Below are positions 49,740 through 59,879 of a stretch of DNA of 64,000 nucleotides, one piece after another. The notes beneath the pieces are model-generated. The model was not told the DNA's origin and did no database searches. It saw only the letters and a program-made list of their open reading frames with translations. Each line of letters begins with the position of its first letter. Position 1 is the stretch's first letter. The position numbers were made by a program, and so were the translations under genes. Origin of the DNA: CAIQPS01 sp963721365 (GTDB lineage Bacteria; Actinomycetota; Thermoleophilia; RBG-16-64-13); contig CAVRJE010000008.1 of NCBI GenBank assembly GCA_963721365.1, positions 145,136-209,135 of the forward strand, in the 5' to 3' direction.

Positions 49740-50992
49740 ATGAGCGCCACGACCGGCGCTAGCGGCAAGATCGGCGGAGCGAGCGCCGGCAGGCAGGCCT
49801 GGCGCAGCCGCAACTTCGTGGTCATCTGGATGGTGAACTTCATGTTCACCGTTGTCTTTCTGCTGCTCATGATCGTCATGGCGAAGGTCGCCACCGACCG
49901 CTTCGGCGTGTCGCCCGCGATGGCCGGTCTGTCGGCAAGCATGTTCATCATCGGCTCGTTCGCCGTCCGTCCGTTTCTTGGCGACGCGGATCCATCAGAT
50001 CGGCCAGGTCAGGATCTTGTACATCGGAACCTAGTCTCAGCCTGGCGTTGACCCTGGCCTACTTCTGGGCCAACAGCACCGGCCTGCTCATGCTGGTCCG
50101 GTTCCTCCACGGCGCCGCTCACGGTGCAGCTCTTCTGGCCATAGGGACTATCATCGCCGGCGTGATACCGCGGCATCAGTACGGTGAGGGCCTGGCCTAT
50201 TTCACGCTTGGCCAGACGGTCTCTACCGCGATCGCCCCGTTCGTGGGTCTACTGCTGATCAACCGTGGCGGCTTCGATCCCATCATCATCACCTGCTCTG
50301 TCCTCATGCTGCTCTCTCTTGCGGTCCTCCCACTCTTGCGGGTAAAAGACCCGGAGTTGACCGCGGCGCAACTGGCCGAGACCAAGGGGCTCAGGCTCAG
50401 CAACTTCATCGAGCGGCGGGCGGTACCCGTGGGATTGACGCTGATGCTTGGCTTCCTCTGTTACTCGAGCGTTTCCACGTTCCTCGCGCTCTACACCGAG
50501 GAGATCGGGCTTACGACCGCGGCGGGCGTCTTCTTCGTCGTCTATGCGGTCGTGATCTTCTTTACGAGGCCGCTGGTCGGCCGGCGGTTCGACGCACTAG
50601 GTGAGAATTCGGTGATGTACGCGGCCATCGTCATTTTCGCTGTTGGCCTGGTCATTTTGGCGGTGACGACCCGCGGGTCCGTGCTTCTGATTGCCGCGGC
50701 CGCTCTGGGCCTAGGCTTTGGGAGCCTCCAGGCGTGCGGGCGTGCGGTGACGGTCAAAGTCACGCCCCCGCACCGGATGGGGCAGGCCACCTCGACCTTC
50801 TACACGTTCTGCGACCTAGGGCTGGGCGTCGGTCCGCTGCTCTGTGGTCTCCTCATCCCGCTGACCGGCTACCGGGGCATGTACGGGATCATGGCCGCCA
50901 TCACGGCGGCGTCGGTGGTCCTATACCACCTGTGGCACGGGAGACACGCGGGCGAGCCCGCGGTCCAGTACGTGGCCGGGTCGCAGGGCTGA
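49740..50992 (+). CDS. MFS transporter
   Basis: About 417 residues, 12 helices. NFVVIWMVNFMFTVVFLLL begins helix 1; GVSPAMAGLSASMFIIGSFAVRP is typical of drug/sugar efflux MFS members. RFLHGAAHGAALLAIGTIIA and GLAYFTLGQTVSTAIAPFVG cover helices 4-5, and a Pro/Arg-rich loop separates the two six-helix halves. A basic, Ser/Gly-rich N-terminus precedes. One frameshift near 49985-50040. The substrate is not known. Confidence 0.85.
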
Positions 50993-51020
50993 GGCGGCAG
51001 AGGGGAGCCTCAGAGCCCTT

Positions 51021-51455
51021 CTAGTCCTGCAGCAGCCCGCACACCTTCCAGATCCCGCGGTGGAAGCTGTGGACCGACTGCACCGGCTGCGCGTACATCA
51101 GAACGCACGCCTTGTGGATGACCGGGACGCCCTTCTCTTCGCACAGGGCGAGGGCTTCTTTGGAATCGGATCCGGCCTGCAGCCACAGGCGCGGAATGCC
51201 GGCGTCGATGGCTTCCCTGACGGCCGCCACGCACTCGCTTCTGGGAACGGAGATTATGGCTCCCTCGACCACGTCCTTCACGCTGTCGATGGTCGGGTCG
51301 GTCTCCCCGGCGTTGAGATAGACGACGGGGACTTCGTAGCCCTTCGCGACCAGTTCCTTCTTCATGTCGCCCATCACCTGGGTCTGCGCGGAGAGACGGA
51401 CCAGCGCGAGCTTCTTGTGGCTCAGGAACTCAGCGGTTGTCATCGTGGCGGCCAT
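51021..51455 (-). CDS. CoA-binding domain protein (YccU-like)
   Basis: 144 intact residues with a Rossmann-like CoA-binding fold: LSHKKLALVRLSAQ, LVAKGYEVPVVYLNAG, EGAIISVPRSECVAAVREA and IPRLWLQAGSDSKEALALCEE. AAGGAG precedes the ATG. Related proteins may bind CoA or act as ligand sensors. It converges on the MFS gene. Confidence 0.85.
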   Translation of the reverse strand: MAATMTTAEFLSHKKLALVRLSAQTQVMGDMKKELVAKGYEVPVVYLNAGETDPTIDSVKDVVEGAIISVPRSECVAAVREAIDAGIPRLWLQAGSDSKEALALCEEKGVPVIHKACVLMYAQPVQSVHSFHRGIWKVCGLLQD

Positions 51456-51641
51456 TGGAGGACACTCCTTTGTGATCGGCATTCTCTGCGAGCATCTTGG
51501 CCTCAGTATAAGGGCGTGACGGCGGCCCAACCGCCGTTTGGCGTGTTTCCAGACCGGTCAGATGGCCAGTTCCCACCCGTATGAGTTGTAGGATGAGAAG
51601 TCGGCAGCGAACTGATGCATCCTGGCAGATAGGAGAAGGCC

Positions 51642-52421
51642 GTGAACCTCGGTGAACTTGCCCTTACCTGCTTCGCATACGGCGCCATGACCTACGACGA
51701 CTCTCTGAGCCAGTTCTCGCGCCGAGTGGAGGGCAATACCGACCTCTCGAACCAGGAACATCGTCTGGCGTTGCTCCATTGGCTCAATCAGTGGCAGTGC
51801 CGCCAATTCTCCCTGGCGTATCACGACCTGGCGTCAGCAGGGCTGCTCGAGTGGCACCTCGAGTTCGGCGGGTTTCTGCCACCGAAGGCGAAGCATCTGT
51901 GGGAAGTCCCGGAGGCCACAGTAGAGGAGTACGCGGGGGTCTTCGATGCTTTGGCCAAGAAGGTGGCGTGCTATCGCGAGCCCGGTCGGCGGAGAGGACG
52001 GCGGCAAGAAGATGACGGTGACCTTCGGCCCGACGGCCGCCGCAAAGATCCTGTTCGTTCTGCGTCCGAACGTGTTCGTCGCCTGGGACGAGCCCATCCG
52101 GGCCGGGCTGAGGTACGACGGCTCGGGCCACTCGTACGTGAACTTCCTCACTCGTCTGCGAGAAGAGCTTCTGGAACTGAAGGACCAGTGCCGGGCTGTC
52201 AACCTCGACTGGCGAACCTCCCCGAGGCAGTCGGCCGGCCGCTGTCCACGCCCGCCCAGCTGATGGACGAGTTCTACTGGGCCACGGTCACCCGAAGCGT
52301 GGTCGCGCCGACCCGGCAGCAGCTCACTCGCTGGCTGGACTGGTACACGCCGCCGGACCTCGACGCGACTGCGACGGGCGAGCGACCTACACTCCAGACC
52401 GTGCCGCCACCCAGGACCTAG
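51642..52421 (+). CDS. Hypothetical protein
   Basis: About 258 residues, not recognised. N-terminal part: LALTCFAYGAMTYDDSLSQF and HRLALLHWLNQWQCRQF, helical. Middle: TVTFGPTAAAKILFVLRPNVFVAWDEPIRAG-like strand/helix text, then LRYDGSGHSYVNFLTRLREE. End: TPAQLMDEFYWATVTRSVV. The composition and the RPxxFVAWDEPI pattern suggest a soluble DNA- or nucleotide-related protein, but no known motif could be fixed. Frameshifts near 51990 and 52215. Confidence 0.55.
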   Translation: MNLGELALTCFAYGAMTYDDSLSQFSRRVEGNTDLSNQEHRLALLHWLNQWQCRQFSLAYHDLASAGLLEWHLEFGGFLPPKAKHLWEVPEATVEEYAGVFDALAKKVACYREPGRRRGRRQEDDGDLRPDGRRKDPVRSASERVRRLGRAHPGRAEVRRLGPLVRELPHSSARRASGTEGPVPGCQPRLANLPEAVGRPLSTPAQLMDEFYWATVTRSVVAPTRQQLTRWLDWYTPPDLDATATGERPTLQTVPPPRT

Positions 52422-52657
52422 CGCCTACCTGCCTCCCCAGATGCGGGCGAGGCTAGGCCCCGCCGAGCCGCAGAGCGCAGTACCTCGATGACCCTCGTCG
52501 AGGGAGTCGGACTCCTGGGCCCCCGTATCAGAAGCGACTCTCATTCGTTCGCCCGTCCGACGGGCGGTCGGAATCCTGACCAGGCCTCATCTAGCAGAGC
52601 CGCAAGGTGTCGGACGCCGTGGTGCGCCAACCGCCGCGGGTCCGCCCGCCGCGGAGC

Positions 52658-53647
52658 CTACCCAGGCGCGTCGAATTCGCTGATCGGCTCCCAAGCACCC
52701 GAGTCGGCCGACCACGTCGATGCGGCCCTACGCGATCTCGCGGCAGCACGCAGCTGCTCCCTTAGGAAGGAGACCACGTCGCTCATCGCGTCCGGGCCCA
52801 GCACCATGTGTATCACGCCTTCGTAGCAGCGGTACGTCATCGGCACGCCGGCGGCGCTCAACCTGTCGGCGTAGGCCCGGCCCTCGTCACGCAGCGGATC
52901 GTACTCCGCCGTTTGGACCAAGGCGGGAGGCAGTCGCGAAAGGTCCGAGGCGCGCAGAGGCGAGGCGTAGGGATCGGCGCCGTCGTCGGGGGTGGTCAGG
53001 TAGTGCTCCCAGAACCACTGCATCTCGGCCTTGGTGAGCACGTAGCCCTCACCGTTCTGGTCATACGACTCGGTGTCGAAGTTGTAGTCGGTCACCGGCA
53101 CGCTCAGCACCTGGCAGGCAAGTGGCGGCCCACCACGGTCGCGAGCCATCAGGGCGACCGCGGCGGCAAGGTTTCCTCCCGCACTCGAGCCGCCCACAGC
53201 GATCACGCCGTTTCCTCCCAGGCGAACGCTGTTCTCCGCGACCCAGCACGTGGCGTGATAGGCGTCTTCGGCGGGCACGGGGAACTTGTGCTCGGGGGCG
53301 AGACGATAGCCCACGGACACGACGACGCACCCCACGGCGTTGACGATCGTCCGGAAGTCCGCATCCTGGTCCTCCAGGCCGCCAAGGACCCAGCCGCCTC
53401 CGTGCAAGTACACCAAGACGGGAAAGGAGCCCTCTCCTTCGGGCGTGTAGACGCGAATCGGGATGTCATGGCCAGGGCCGGGGATGCACGTGTCTTCGAC
53501 CCTCGCCACCGGATCACCGGGGGGCACGGAGGCGAACATCTCGGCAGACACCCGCCGGGCCTCTTCCACCGACATCGAACAGACGGGCTGGGCCCCGGCA
53601 GCGACATATTCCTCGAGAAAGGCCTGGGCAAGGGGATGAAGGGGCAC
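52658..53647 (-). CDS. Alpha/beta hydrolase, HSL-type esterase
   Basis: 329 intact residues. The oxyanion motif HGGGW, nucleophile elbow GGSSAGGNLAAAVAL (GDSAG variant with Gly), acid in VQTAEYDPLRDEG and catalytic His in YEGVIHMVLG define the hormone-sensitive-lipase family. A cap region of ~50 residues precedes. Divergent from the SDR gene at 53808. Possible ester or lactone hydrolase. Confidence 0.88.
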   Translation of the reverse strand: MPLHPLAQAFLEEYVAAGAQPVCSMSVEEARRVSAEMFASVPPGDPVARVEDTCIPGPGHDIPIRVYTPEGEGSFPVLVYLHGGGWVLGGLEDQDADFRTIVNAVGCVVVSVGYRLAPEHKFPVPAEDAYHATCWVAENSVRLGGNGVIAVGGSSAGGNLAAAVALMARDRGGPPLACQVLSVPVTDYNFDTESYDQNGEGYVLTKAEMQWFWEHYLTTPDDGADPYASPLRASDLSRLPPALVQTAEYDPLRDEGRAYADRLSAAGVPMTYRCYEGVIHMVLGPDAMSDVVSFLREQLRAAARSRRAASTWSADSGAWEPISEFDAPG

Positions 53648-53807
53648 CTGGTTCCTCCTATCTTCTGGTCGAGCGTCGCCGCCGCCGGCGTCACGGCGTC
53701 ACGCTCCGCGCGCGGCTCACCGAGGCTGGCAATCTTCCTCGCTCCGCATTATCCTTGCCAGTATCTACTCTACTGAATGCTGTTCACAACACGCCTCGGG
53801 GGGACAC

Positions 53808-54805
53808 ATGAAGGACTTCAAAGACAAGATCCTGTTCGTCACGGGCGGAGCCTCGGGTGCCGGCTTCGGGCAGGCAAAGGTGTTCTCCGAGGCCGGCTGC
53901 AAAGTCGTGATCGCGGATATCCGCCAGGATCATCTGGACCAGGCGATGGAGTATTTCCGCGAGAAGAACGCTCCTGCCCACGCCATCAAGCTCGATATCA
54001 CCGACCGCGCGGCCTACGCGGCCGCCGCGGACGAAGTCGAGAGGTGTTCGGGGGTCCGCCGCAGATTCTCATCAACACCGCGGGCGTCAATACGTTCGGC
54101 CCTCCCGAGGCGTCCACGTACGAGGACTATGACTGGGTCATGGGAGTGTGCCTCGGAGGGGTCATCAACGGCATGGTCACCTTCGTCCCGCGCATGATCA
54201 AAGCCGGCAAGGGCGGCTACATCGCCACGACCGCGTCCATGGGAGGTTTCTGGGGCAGTCCCATGACAGGTCCCTATTCTGCAGCCAAGGCCGCGGTCAT
54301 CAACCTCATGGAGAGCTATCACATCTCGCTCGCTAAGTACGGCATAGGCGTGTCGGTGCTGTGCCCGGCGTCCATCAACAGCAATATCCACAATGCCGGG
54401 GATACGCGTCCCGCCCATCTGGCGAACACGGGGTATCTCGTCGACGAGAAGGCGATCGACACTCTCAGGTACATCTACGAGAGAGGCATGGATCCGGTCG
54501 ATCTTGCCACGTGGCTCAAGAAGGGCATCGAAGACGAGCAGCTCTACATCATCCCCTATCCCGAAGAGCGCGAGGCTCTCGAGAAGCACTTCAAGAAGAT
54601 CGTCGACTCGGTGCTCCCGATGGAAGCCGACCCGGAAGGGGCGAAGAGGCGCGTAGAAGCCTTCAGGGCCATCGGCGAGCGCGCCATGGAGGAGGCCAAG
54701 AAGGATCCGTCCAAGCCTGTGGGTGTGGGGTTCGGGAACGCCCGGCCCGAACTGGACTGGGTCAAGCCCGCGCCGATGCGTCCGATGGGGACGCCGGAGG
54801 AATAG
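53808..54805 (+). CDS. SDR family oxidoreductase
   Basis: About 332 residues. Rossmann start LFVTGGASGAGFGQAKVF, structural NTAGVN, catalytic Ser region ATTASMGGFWGSP and YSAAK. The C-terminus is longer than the classical 250-residue SDR by about 60 residues (PEEREALEKHFKKIVDSV ... PMGTPEE). One frameshift near 54043. GGGGGGACAC precedes the ATG. Divergent from the esterase; the pair may form one regulated unit. Confidence 0.85.
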
Positions 54806-55049
54806 CGGCTCCAGGGAATTCGCCCGGAATTAGGGAGGCCGTGGCGTCTGGTGCCGGGCCGCCTAGGACCAAAGTCGCAGGCACACGCCCGGCTCGCCGT
54901 GGAAAGCTTGACGGCGTACATGTGCGCCCGGGTTTACCTTGTGATTTGATATGGGATAAGATATGTGACTAAGCATGGGATTGAGCCTGCCGGCGACGGT
55001 CATGAGGGTGGCGGCTGCCCGGTCGGGAAGTAGCAGGGAGGAGAGCTCC

Positions 55050-55475
55050 ATGGCTGTTCGAGTCGATCGGCAGCAAAGCATTACTCGTCACGGCACGGGC
55101 GACGTCAGCAGCGACGTGGGAGCGCATCGCACTGCTATGAAGGGGTCTATCGCCGCGGTCACGCGGCAACTCACGGACATCCTTGGCGCGCAGCTTGTCG
55201 CCTACATGGGCTCGGTCAAGGAGACACGGGCCGTCCGGGAATGGATCGCCGGAACGCGGGTGCCGCGAGGTGACGCGTCACAGCGCCTCCGTTTCGCGTA
55301 TCGGGTGGCGAAATGCATAGCCGACTCTGACGGCGTCGAGACAGCGCAAGCGTGGTTTCAGGGCCTGAACCCGATGCTGGGCAACGTGTCCCCCGCTCAG
55401 CTCATTCGCACGGGCGACTTGAACACCGACGGCCCGAGGATCATCAAGGCCGAAGAACACTTTCTGGCAATCTGA
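55050..55475 (+). CDS. Xre/MbcA/ParS-type antitoxin
   Basis: 141 residues. The C-terminal DUF2384-like domain (AQAWFQGLNPMLGNVSPAQL, then RTGDLNTDGPRIIKAEEHF) is the toxin-binding part of RES-Xre systems; the middle (YMGSVKETRAVREWIAGTR) fits the Xre-like helix-turn-helix. The ATG at 55050 is chosen for its strong GGAGGAG site. It directly precedes the RES toxin. Confidence 0.85.
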   Translation: MAVRVDRQQSITRHGTGDVSSDVGAHRTAMKGSIAAVTRQLTDILGAQLVAYMGSVKETRAVREWIAGTRVPRGDASQRLRFAYRVAKCIADSDGVETAQAWFQGLNPMLGNVSPAQLIRTGDLNTDGPRIIKAEEHFLAI

Positions 55476-55480
55476 GTCGG

Positions 55481-56167
55481 TTGCGTCATAGCCCCTTGGA
55501 TTCGTCGTTCGACACGCAGCCGGCACCCGACACCCTGTTTCGCGTGGGACGCAAACCGAGGGTCTGGGCATGGACCGAGCTGAAGTATTCCGGGCAGGGA
55601 CGGTGGGACGACCCAGAGCGCTGCTACGCGGTCCTTTACGCTAGTGGTGACGCTTTCGGCGCCTATCTCGAGTCCCTTTCCCAGTTCCAGCCAGATCTCG
55701 AACTCGTTGCTCAGCTCAAACAGATCAAGAAGAACGCGGCAGGGCTGAGAGCGACAGCGTCTCCCGGGCGAGTTCCCGCGAACTGGCGCAGCCTTCATGT
55801 GCTCGGCCAAGGCGTGCCCGATGGGATCGGCGAGCCGTTTGTCGCCGTCGGCAGAGCCGGCACGCTGGCCATCCTGCGTCGAGAACTCGCTTCTGTTGCC
55901 CGAGACCTGGAGATCGAGGAGGTCGACGCCGGCGTGATCCGCCTCGACTACTCGCCGAAGTTCCGGGCGTTCACGCAGGCGGTATCACGCTTCGTCTACC
56001 AGCAGCCGGAATTCTACGCAGGGATCTTCTATCTGGGGCAGCACGGCGACGAGGTGGAGAACTACGCCCTGTTCCAACGCGATGCAGCATTGCCCCGTCA
56101 CCGAGCGAACGCCGTTCAGAGATCGACCAGAACGACGAGGACTTCCAGCGGGCCTGCCGGCTTCTGA
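55481..56167 (+). CDS. RES-domain toxin
   Basis: About 228 residues. TLFRVGRKPRVWAWTELKYS, GRWDDPERCYAVLYASGDAF and GAYLESLSQFQPDLEL match the RES domain, whose Arg-Glu-Ser triad supports NAD+ degradation or ADP-ribosylation (established for MbcT/Res). The start TTG is uncertain; a CTG overlapping the antitoxin stop is an alternative. It is longer than most RES toxins. The 3' end overlaps the reverse-strand TfoX-N gene region. Confidence 0.82.
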   Translation: MRHSPLDSSFDTQPAPDTLFRVGRKPRVWAWTELKYSGQGRWDDPERCYAVLYASGDAFGAYLESLSQFQPDLELVAQLKQIKKNAAGLRATASPGRVPANWRSLHVLGQGVPDGIGEPFVAVGRAGTLAILRRELASVARDLEIEEVDAGVIRLDYSPKFRAFTQAVSRFVYQQPEFYAGIFYLGQHGDEVENYALFQRDAALPRHRANAVQRSTRTTRTSSGPAGF

Positions 56168-56188
56168 GCCATTGAACCGGCCTAGGTC

Positions 56189-56513
56189 TTACTTCTCCGG
56201 GCAGCGTAGCGACGAAGTCGCGCGCCTGCTCCAGCCAATCCTCCAGGCTGGCGTCATCGAGTCCGTCGGGACCGACCATGACCCAGCCGGACATCGGGTT
56301 CTTGCTGATATCGAACGGTCGCACGTTAGGCTGCCGAAGGGCGGCTGCCCCGTCCTCCGGACTGAGGCGGAGGAACACGCTGTCGCCGGACACTCCGGCC
56401 GTCATCTTGCCGTCCAGCAAGTAGCAGGTGCCGCCGAACATCTTCTTTCGGCTGAGGCCCCATGCTCCGAGCACCTCTTCCACGCGGGCGTCGAGTTCCT
56501 CGTCGTAGGCCAT
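56189..56513 (-). CDS. TfoX N-terminal domain protein
   Basis: About 108 residues. GLSRKKMFGGTCYLLDGKM, LRLSPEDGAAAL and DISKNPMSGWVMV define the TfoX_N fold, here without the C-terminal competence domain. A frame change near 56195 gives the stop used here; otherwise the frame runs on antisense to the RES gene. It follows the aldo/keto reductase by eight bases. Confidence 0.78.
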
Positions 56514-56521
56514 CGCTTGCC

Positions 56522-57603
56522 CTAGTCCTCCAGCTCGTCCAGCCAGCGCAGGTTCTCCCGGATGAGGTCCGGGATGGGCAGCTCGTACGGGCAGCGGGTC
56601 ATGCAGTCGCCGCACTCGGTGCAGGTCCTGCCCCGTTCGACGGCGGGCCAGAGCGGACCCTTCTGGAGAGTCTCCTTCCCCAGGCGCTTCACCAGGGCGC
56701 GGACGCCCAGCACCGTCTGGATGGAGATGCCTTCCGTGCAGGGCTGGCAGTAGTCGCAGCGGCGGCAGAAGACCTTGTCGTAGCTCCGCTGGAGCTCGGC
56801 GATCTGCGCCTGCTCCGCCTCGGTGAGGGAGGCGCCCTCCTGGAACACCCTCCAGTTCTCGTCGAACAGATCCGGACTCTCCACCCCGGCCAGGACCAGC
56901 ACCCCGGGCTCGGCCAGGGCGTACTTGAGGGCCAGCCGGGCGTCTTCGATCACCCCGCCGGAGAAGGGCTTCATGGCGAGCACGCCGATGTTCTTCTCGA
57001 GCGCTTTAGGAATGATCTTCTCCCGGGCCTGGGGTTCGAGAAAGCTGAAGCAGACCATGATCACGTCGAAGAGGCCGTCGTCGAGGCAGCGGTCGAGCAC
57101 CTCCAGGTTGTGGCTGGTGAGCCCGATGTGGCCGATGAGGCCCTCGTCCCTGGCCTTGAGCAGAGCCTCCAGCGCGCCTCCCGGGGAGATGACCGTCTGA
57201 TAGTCGGCGTGGTTGCTCACGAAGTGGGCCTTGTAGATGTCGATGTAGTCGGTCTGGAGCTCCTTGAGGCTGGTCTCCAGGTGGGCCCGCATGGCGTCCG
57301 CCGTCTTGGCGTGCGACTTGGAGGCGAGGACCACCCGCCGGCCGGCGGCCCCACTGCCGGCGACCCGCACTGCCGGCGTCGCCCGGACGCCCGGTGCTGG
57401 CGCCCGCCTCCTTGAGAGCCAGACCGATGCGCCGCTCGCTGGTGGAGTAGGCCCGGGAGGTGTCGATGAAGTCGAGTCCGCCGCTCTATGGCGTGGCGGA
57501 CGGTCTCCACCGCTTCGGCTTCGCTCACCCGTTGGATGGGGATGCCGCCGAAGCCGAGGCGGTAGACCTCAAGACCGGTTCTGCCCAGGATCATGCGCTG
57601 CAT
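56522..57603 (-). CDS. Aldo/keto reductase with C-terminal 4Fe-4S domain
   Basis: About 360 residues. TIM-barrel start MILGRTGLEVYRLGFGG, LETSLKELQTDYIDIYKAH and GHIGLTSHNLEVLD are AKR signatures; the C-terminus has two Cys clusters (CRRCDYCQPC and CTECGDCMTRCPY) for 4Fe-4S binding, as in the ferredoxin-type AKR subgroup. A short Gly/Ala/Ser-rich insertion lies near residue 70. Frameshifts near 57475 and 57360. Reaction unknown. Confidence 0.82.
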
Positions 57604-57620
57604 GGGGGCTATTGTAACGC

Positions 57621-57797
57621 TCAGGTCCGAAGCATCTTCACGATGTGCTTGGCCAGCGTGTCGGCGATCTCAGTGTGTCGAGGAACAGGTTGACTGACTT
57701 TGGTGGCCGGGTTCTGATACCAATCGTGATTGCCACCGTGCCGTATGAGCACACATCCCATCGACTCGAGCAGCCGAACGAGATCGGCGCGCTTCAC
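57621..57797 (-). CDS. hicA: HicA-type mRNA interferase toxin
   Basis: 58 residues: MKRADLVRLLESMGCVLIRH then GGNHDWYQNPATKVSQPVPR and HTEIADTLAKHIVKML. The conserved His in RHGGNHD is the predicted catalytic residue. GTG start overlaps the HicB stop (GTGA). Confidence 0.88.
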   Translation of the reverse strand: MKRADLVRLLESMGCVLIRHGGNHDWYQNPATKVSQPVPRHTEIADTLAKHIVKMLRT

Positions 57798-57985
57798 GCG
57801 ATGCTCAGTTCACCGACCTTGCGGACACACGGAATCTGCCCGGAGGTGACGTCCTTGTGGAGTTCGAGAAGATTCTCCCGCAGTTCATCCAGCGTCTGGC
57901 CCTGTGTGCGGTAGTCCGGATATTCCTCGAGCCAGCCGACGAACATCCCGTCGTCTTCGTAGTAGATGAACTTCTTGGTCTCCAT
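57794..57985 (-). CDS. hicB: HicB-like antitoxin
   Basis: 63 residues: KFIYYEDDGMFVGWLEEYPD then YRTQGQTLDELRENLLELHK, the HicB RNase-H-like fold without a C-terminal DNA-binding domain. Precedes hicA as in reversed hicBA operons. Confidence 0.85.
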   Translation of the reverse strand: METKKFIYYEDDGMFVGWLEEYPDYRTQGQTLDELRENLLELHKDVTSGQIPCVRKVGELSIA

Positions 57986-58159
57986 GAGTCCATTGTAACG
58001 CCTGCTTGCGTGACTCACTGGGGCAGCCTCCTGGTCGCGGTCGGCCGCGCAATAGTGCCACTTGGGCCCTGACGTCAACATCAGACCAAGGACTGATCTT
58101 GGCGGCAGACCTCACCAGACTAGGCCGCGTCCCCGGGCGGTTGCGAGTCGCCGCGCCTT

Positions 58160-59222
58160 CTAGTCGCTCAGAACCAGCCCCTCGGCGATCTTCTGCAGTT
58201 CGGCGACCGGCAGGTTGGAGAGTATCTCCACCCGGGTGCCGTTCACGACCCAGGTCAGCGCGACGGCATCTTTGTAGGTGATGGAGGGCATGTCGGGCGG
58301 AGTGCCGCCGATCACCGTGGCCGAGCCGGCAGGCGCGCCACCGGATACCGAGATGCCGCTCTCATCGACGACCGAGCCGTCGCTCCCCACCACGACGGTG
58401 GCGGGCTGCTCGCCGGACGCCGGCAGGACCGGCCCCCCGCCTGCGCCGGGCGACCGGCACGACGGTCGCCCCGTCGGCCCCGGCCGGCGCGATTTGCGCG
58501 CTGCCGGATGCCGTCGCAACTCCTCCGCCCTCGGAGGGCACCGGCAGCCCATCCCACGAACCAGACAGTCCTGTGGTCAGCACCGCCGCCACACCGTTCA
58601 CGTGCGGCCGCCTTGCCCTTCGGCAGCGGCTCGCCGCTGTCGTTGGACGTCTTCACGAGCAGGAACTGGTCGCCGTTCTGATAGAGAGTCTGCTCCTGAT
58701 GCTGCGCGATCCTCACCTTGCGCGGCCGATGGACGCCGAGCCGGCCACCACGACCGGCCCCGACTCGAAGCCCACCGGCAGATAGCCGAGCTCCGCGGCC
58801 GGACCCGACTCGATATTGAAGACCCCGGCGAAGAAGTCTCCGGCCGCCGCCCGCGACGTGGGCACGGCGGCGATCACAGCCGCGGCGAGCACTACGGCGC
58901 CGGCGGTTCCGAGAGCGATCCTCCATCTGCGCTTCATCGGGCGATCTCCTTTTCGTAGGGAGTGTGTGGGTTTCGTGGCGCCGCCCGCGTCTTCCGCGAG
59001 TCTCGCCTGCAGGTGACTCCACGCCTGCGGAGACGGAGCGGCTTGTGCCGCCGTGGTCTTGAGGGAGTTCGTCACCTGTCCCCGGCTGGACCCCAGGGCC
59101 GAGAGTTCCCTTTCACAGGACTCACATCCGGCCAGGTGCGCCTCGATCAACGTGCGCTCCGACGGCATGACCTCGCCGTCCAGATAGGCGACGAGCGCCT
59201 TCTTCACTTCGCGGCATTTCAT
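58160..59222 (-). CDS. Anti-sigma factor with zinc-finger and extracytoplasmic domain
   Basis: About 354 residues. The N-terminal zinc-finger (zf-HC2) has HLAGCESCERELS with the HxxxCxxC site, followed by a linker. One membrane helix (ALGTAGAVVLAAAVIAAV) leads to an outer domain (ELGYLPVGFESGPVVV, VNGVAAVLTTGLSG) that resembles DUF4367/RseB-like sensors. Frameshifts near 58730, 58610 and 58440. It begins one base after the sigma gene's stop, so it is the cognate anti-sigma. Confidence 0.82.
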
Positions 59223-59223
59223 C

Positions 59224-59779
59224 TCACGCCTCCGTTACGGTGCGGGCTGTGCAGGGAAGGTCGGATTCCAGATCGTCACGCATCTGGTTCATGGCCAAGT
59301 TCAGGCGGGATTTGACGGTCCCCAGCGGGAGATCCATGATCTCGGCTATCTCGGCGTACGAGAGGTCCCAGTAGTGGCGCAGGATCACTACCACCCGCAA
59401 CTTTCTGCTGAGCTTGTCGAGGGCGCGACGGACCGAGTCATCCTCTTCGTAGCAGTCGGCGTGGGAGCGGACGCTCACGGCTTCGTCGGCGGCGACGCCG
59501 TCCAGACTCTCGGTCTGCCGGCGACCCCTACGCCAGTTGAGACAGCGGTTGACGGTGATCCGGTAGAGCCAGGTGCTGAAAGCGCCACGGGCCGGGTCGT
59601 AGCTGTCGAGCGAGCGATGCACCTGGAGAAAGACTTCCTGAAGAATGTCCTCGGCGTCCGCTGCCGTACCCAAGCGTCAGATAGGTGGTCCGATAGACGA
59701 GGTTCTTGTACCGCTCGAACAGCAGCCCGAAGGCTTCTTCGTCTCCGGCCTGGGCGCGGCGTATGAGGACCTGGTCCAC
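59224..59779 (-). CDS. ECF RNA polymerase sigma factor
   Basis: About 185 residues. Region 2: LFERYKNLVYRTTYLTLG, then DAEDILQEVFLQVHRSLDSY; region 4: HYWDLSYAEIAEIMDLPLGT and VKSRLNLAMNQMRDDL. The GTG start follows AGGAG. One frameshift near 59670. Sigma-E-like group 4 factor, released by its cotranscribed anti-sigma on envelope signal. Confidence 0.9.
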
Positions 59780-59879
59780 GGCGGCTCCTGCTAGGGGCTT
59801 CCTTGGACACGGTACACCGGGGGAGGCGAAAAGTTCAGTGGAACGGGCGTGCCCCGAAGGATCTCGCGCAGCCGAAGTG

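Noticed and set aside
53780..53786. TGTTCAC upstream of the SDR as a second IclR site
   Set aside because: Only one half of the palindrome is present.
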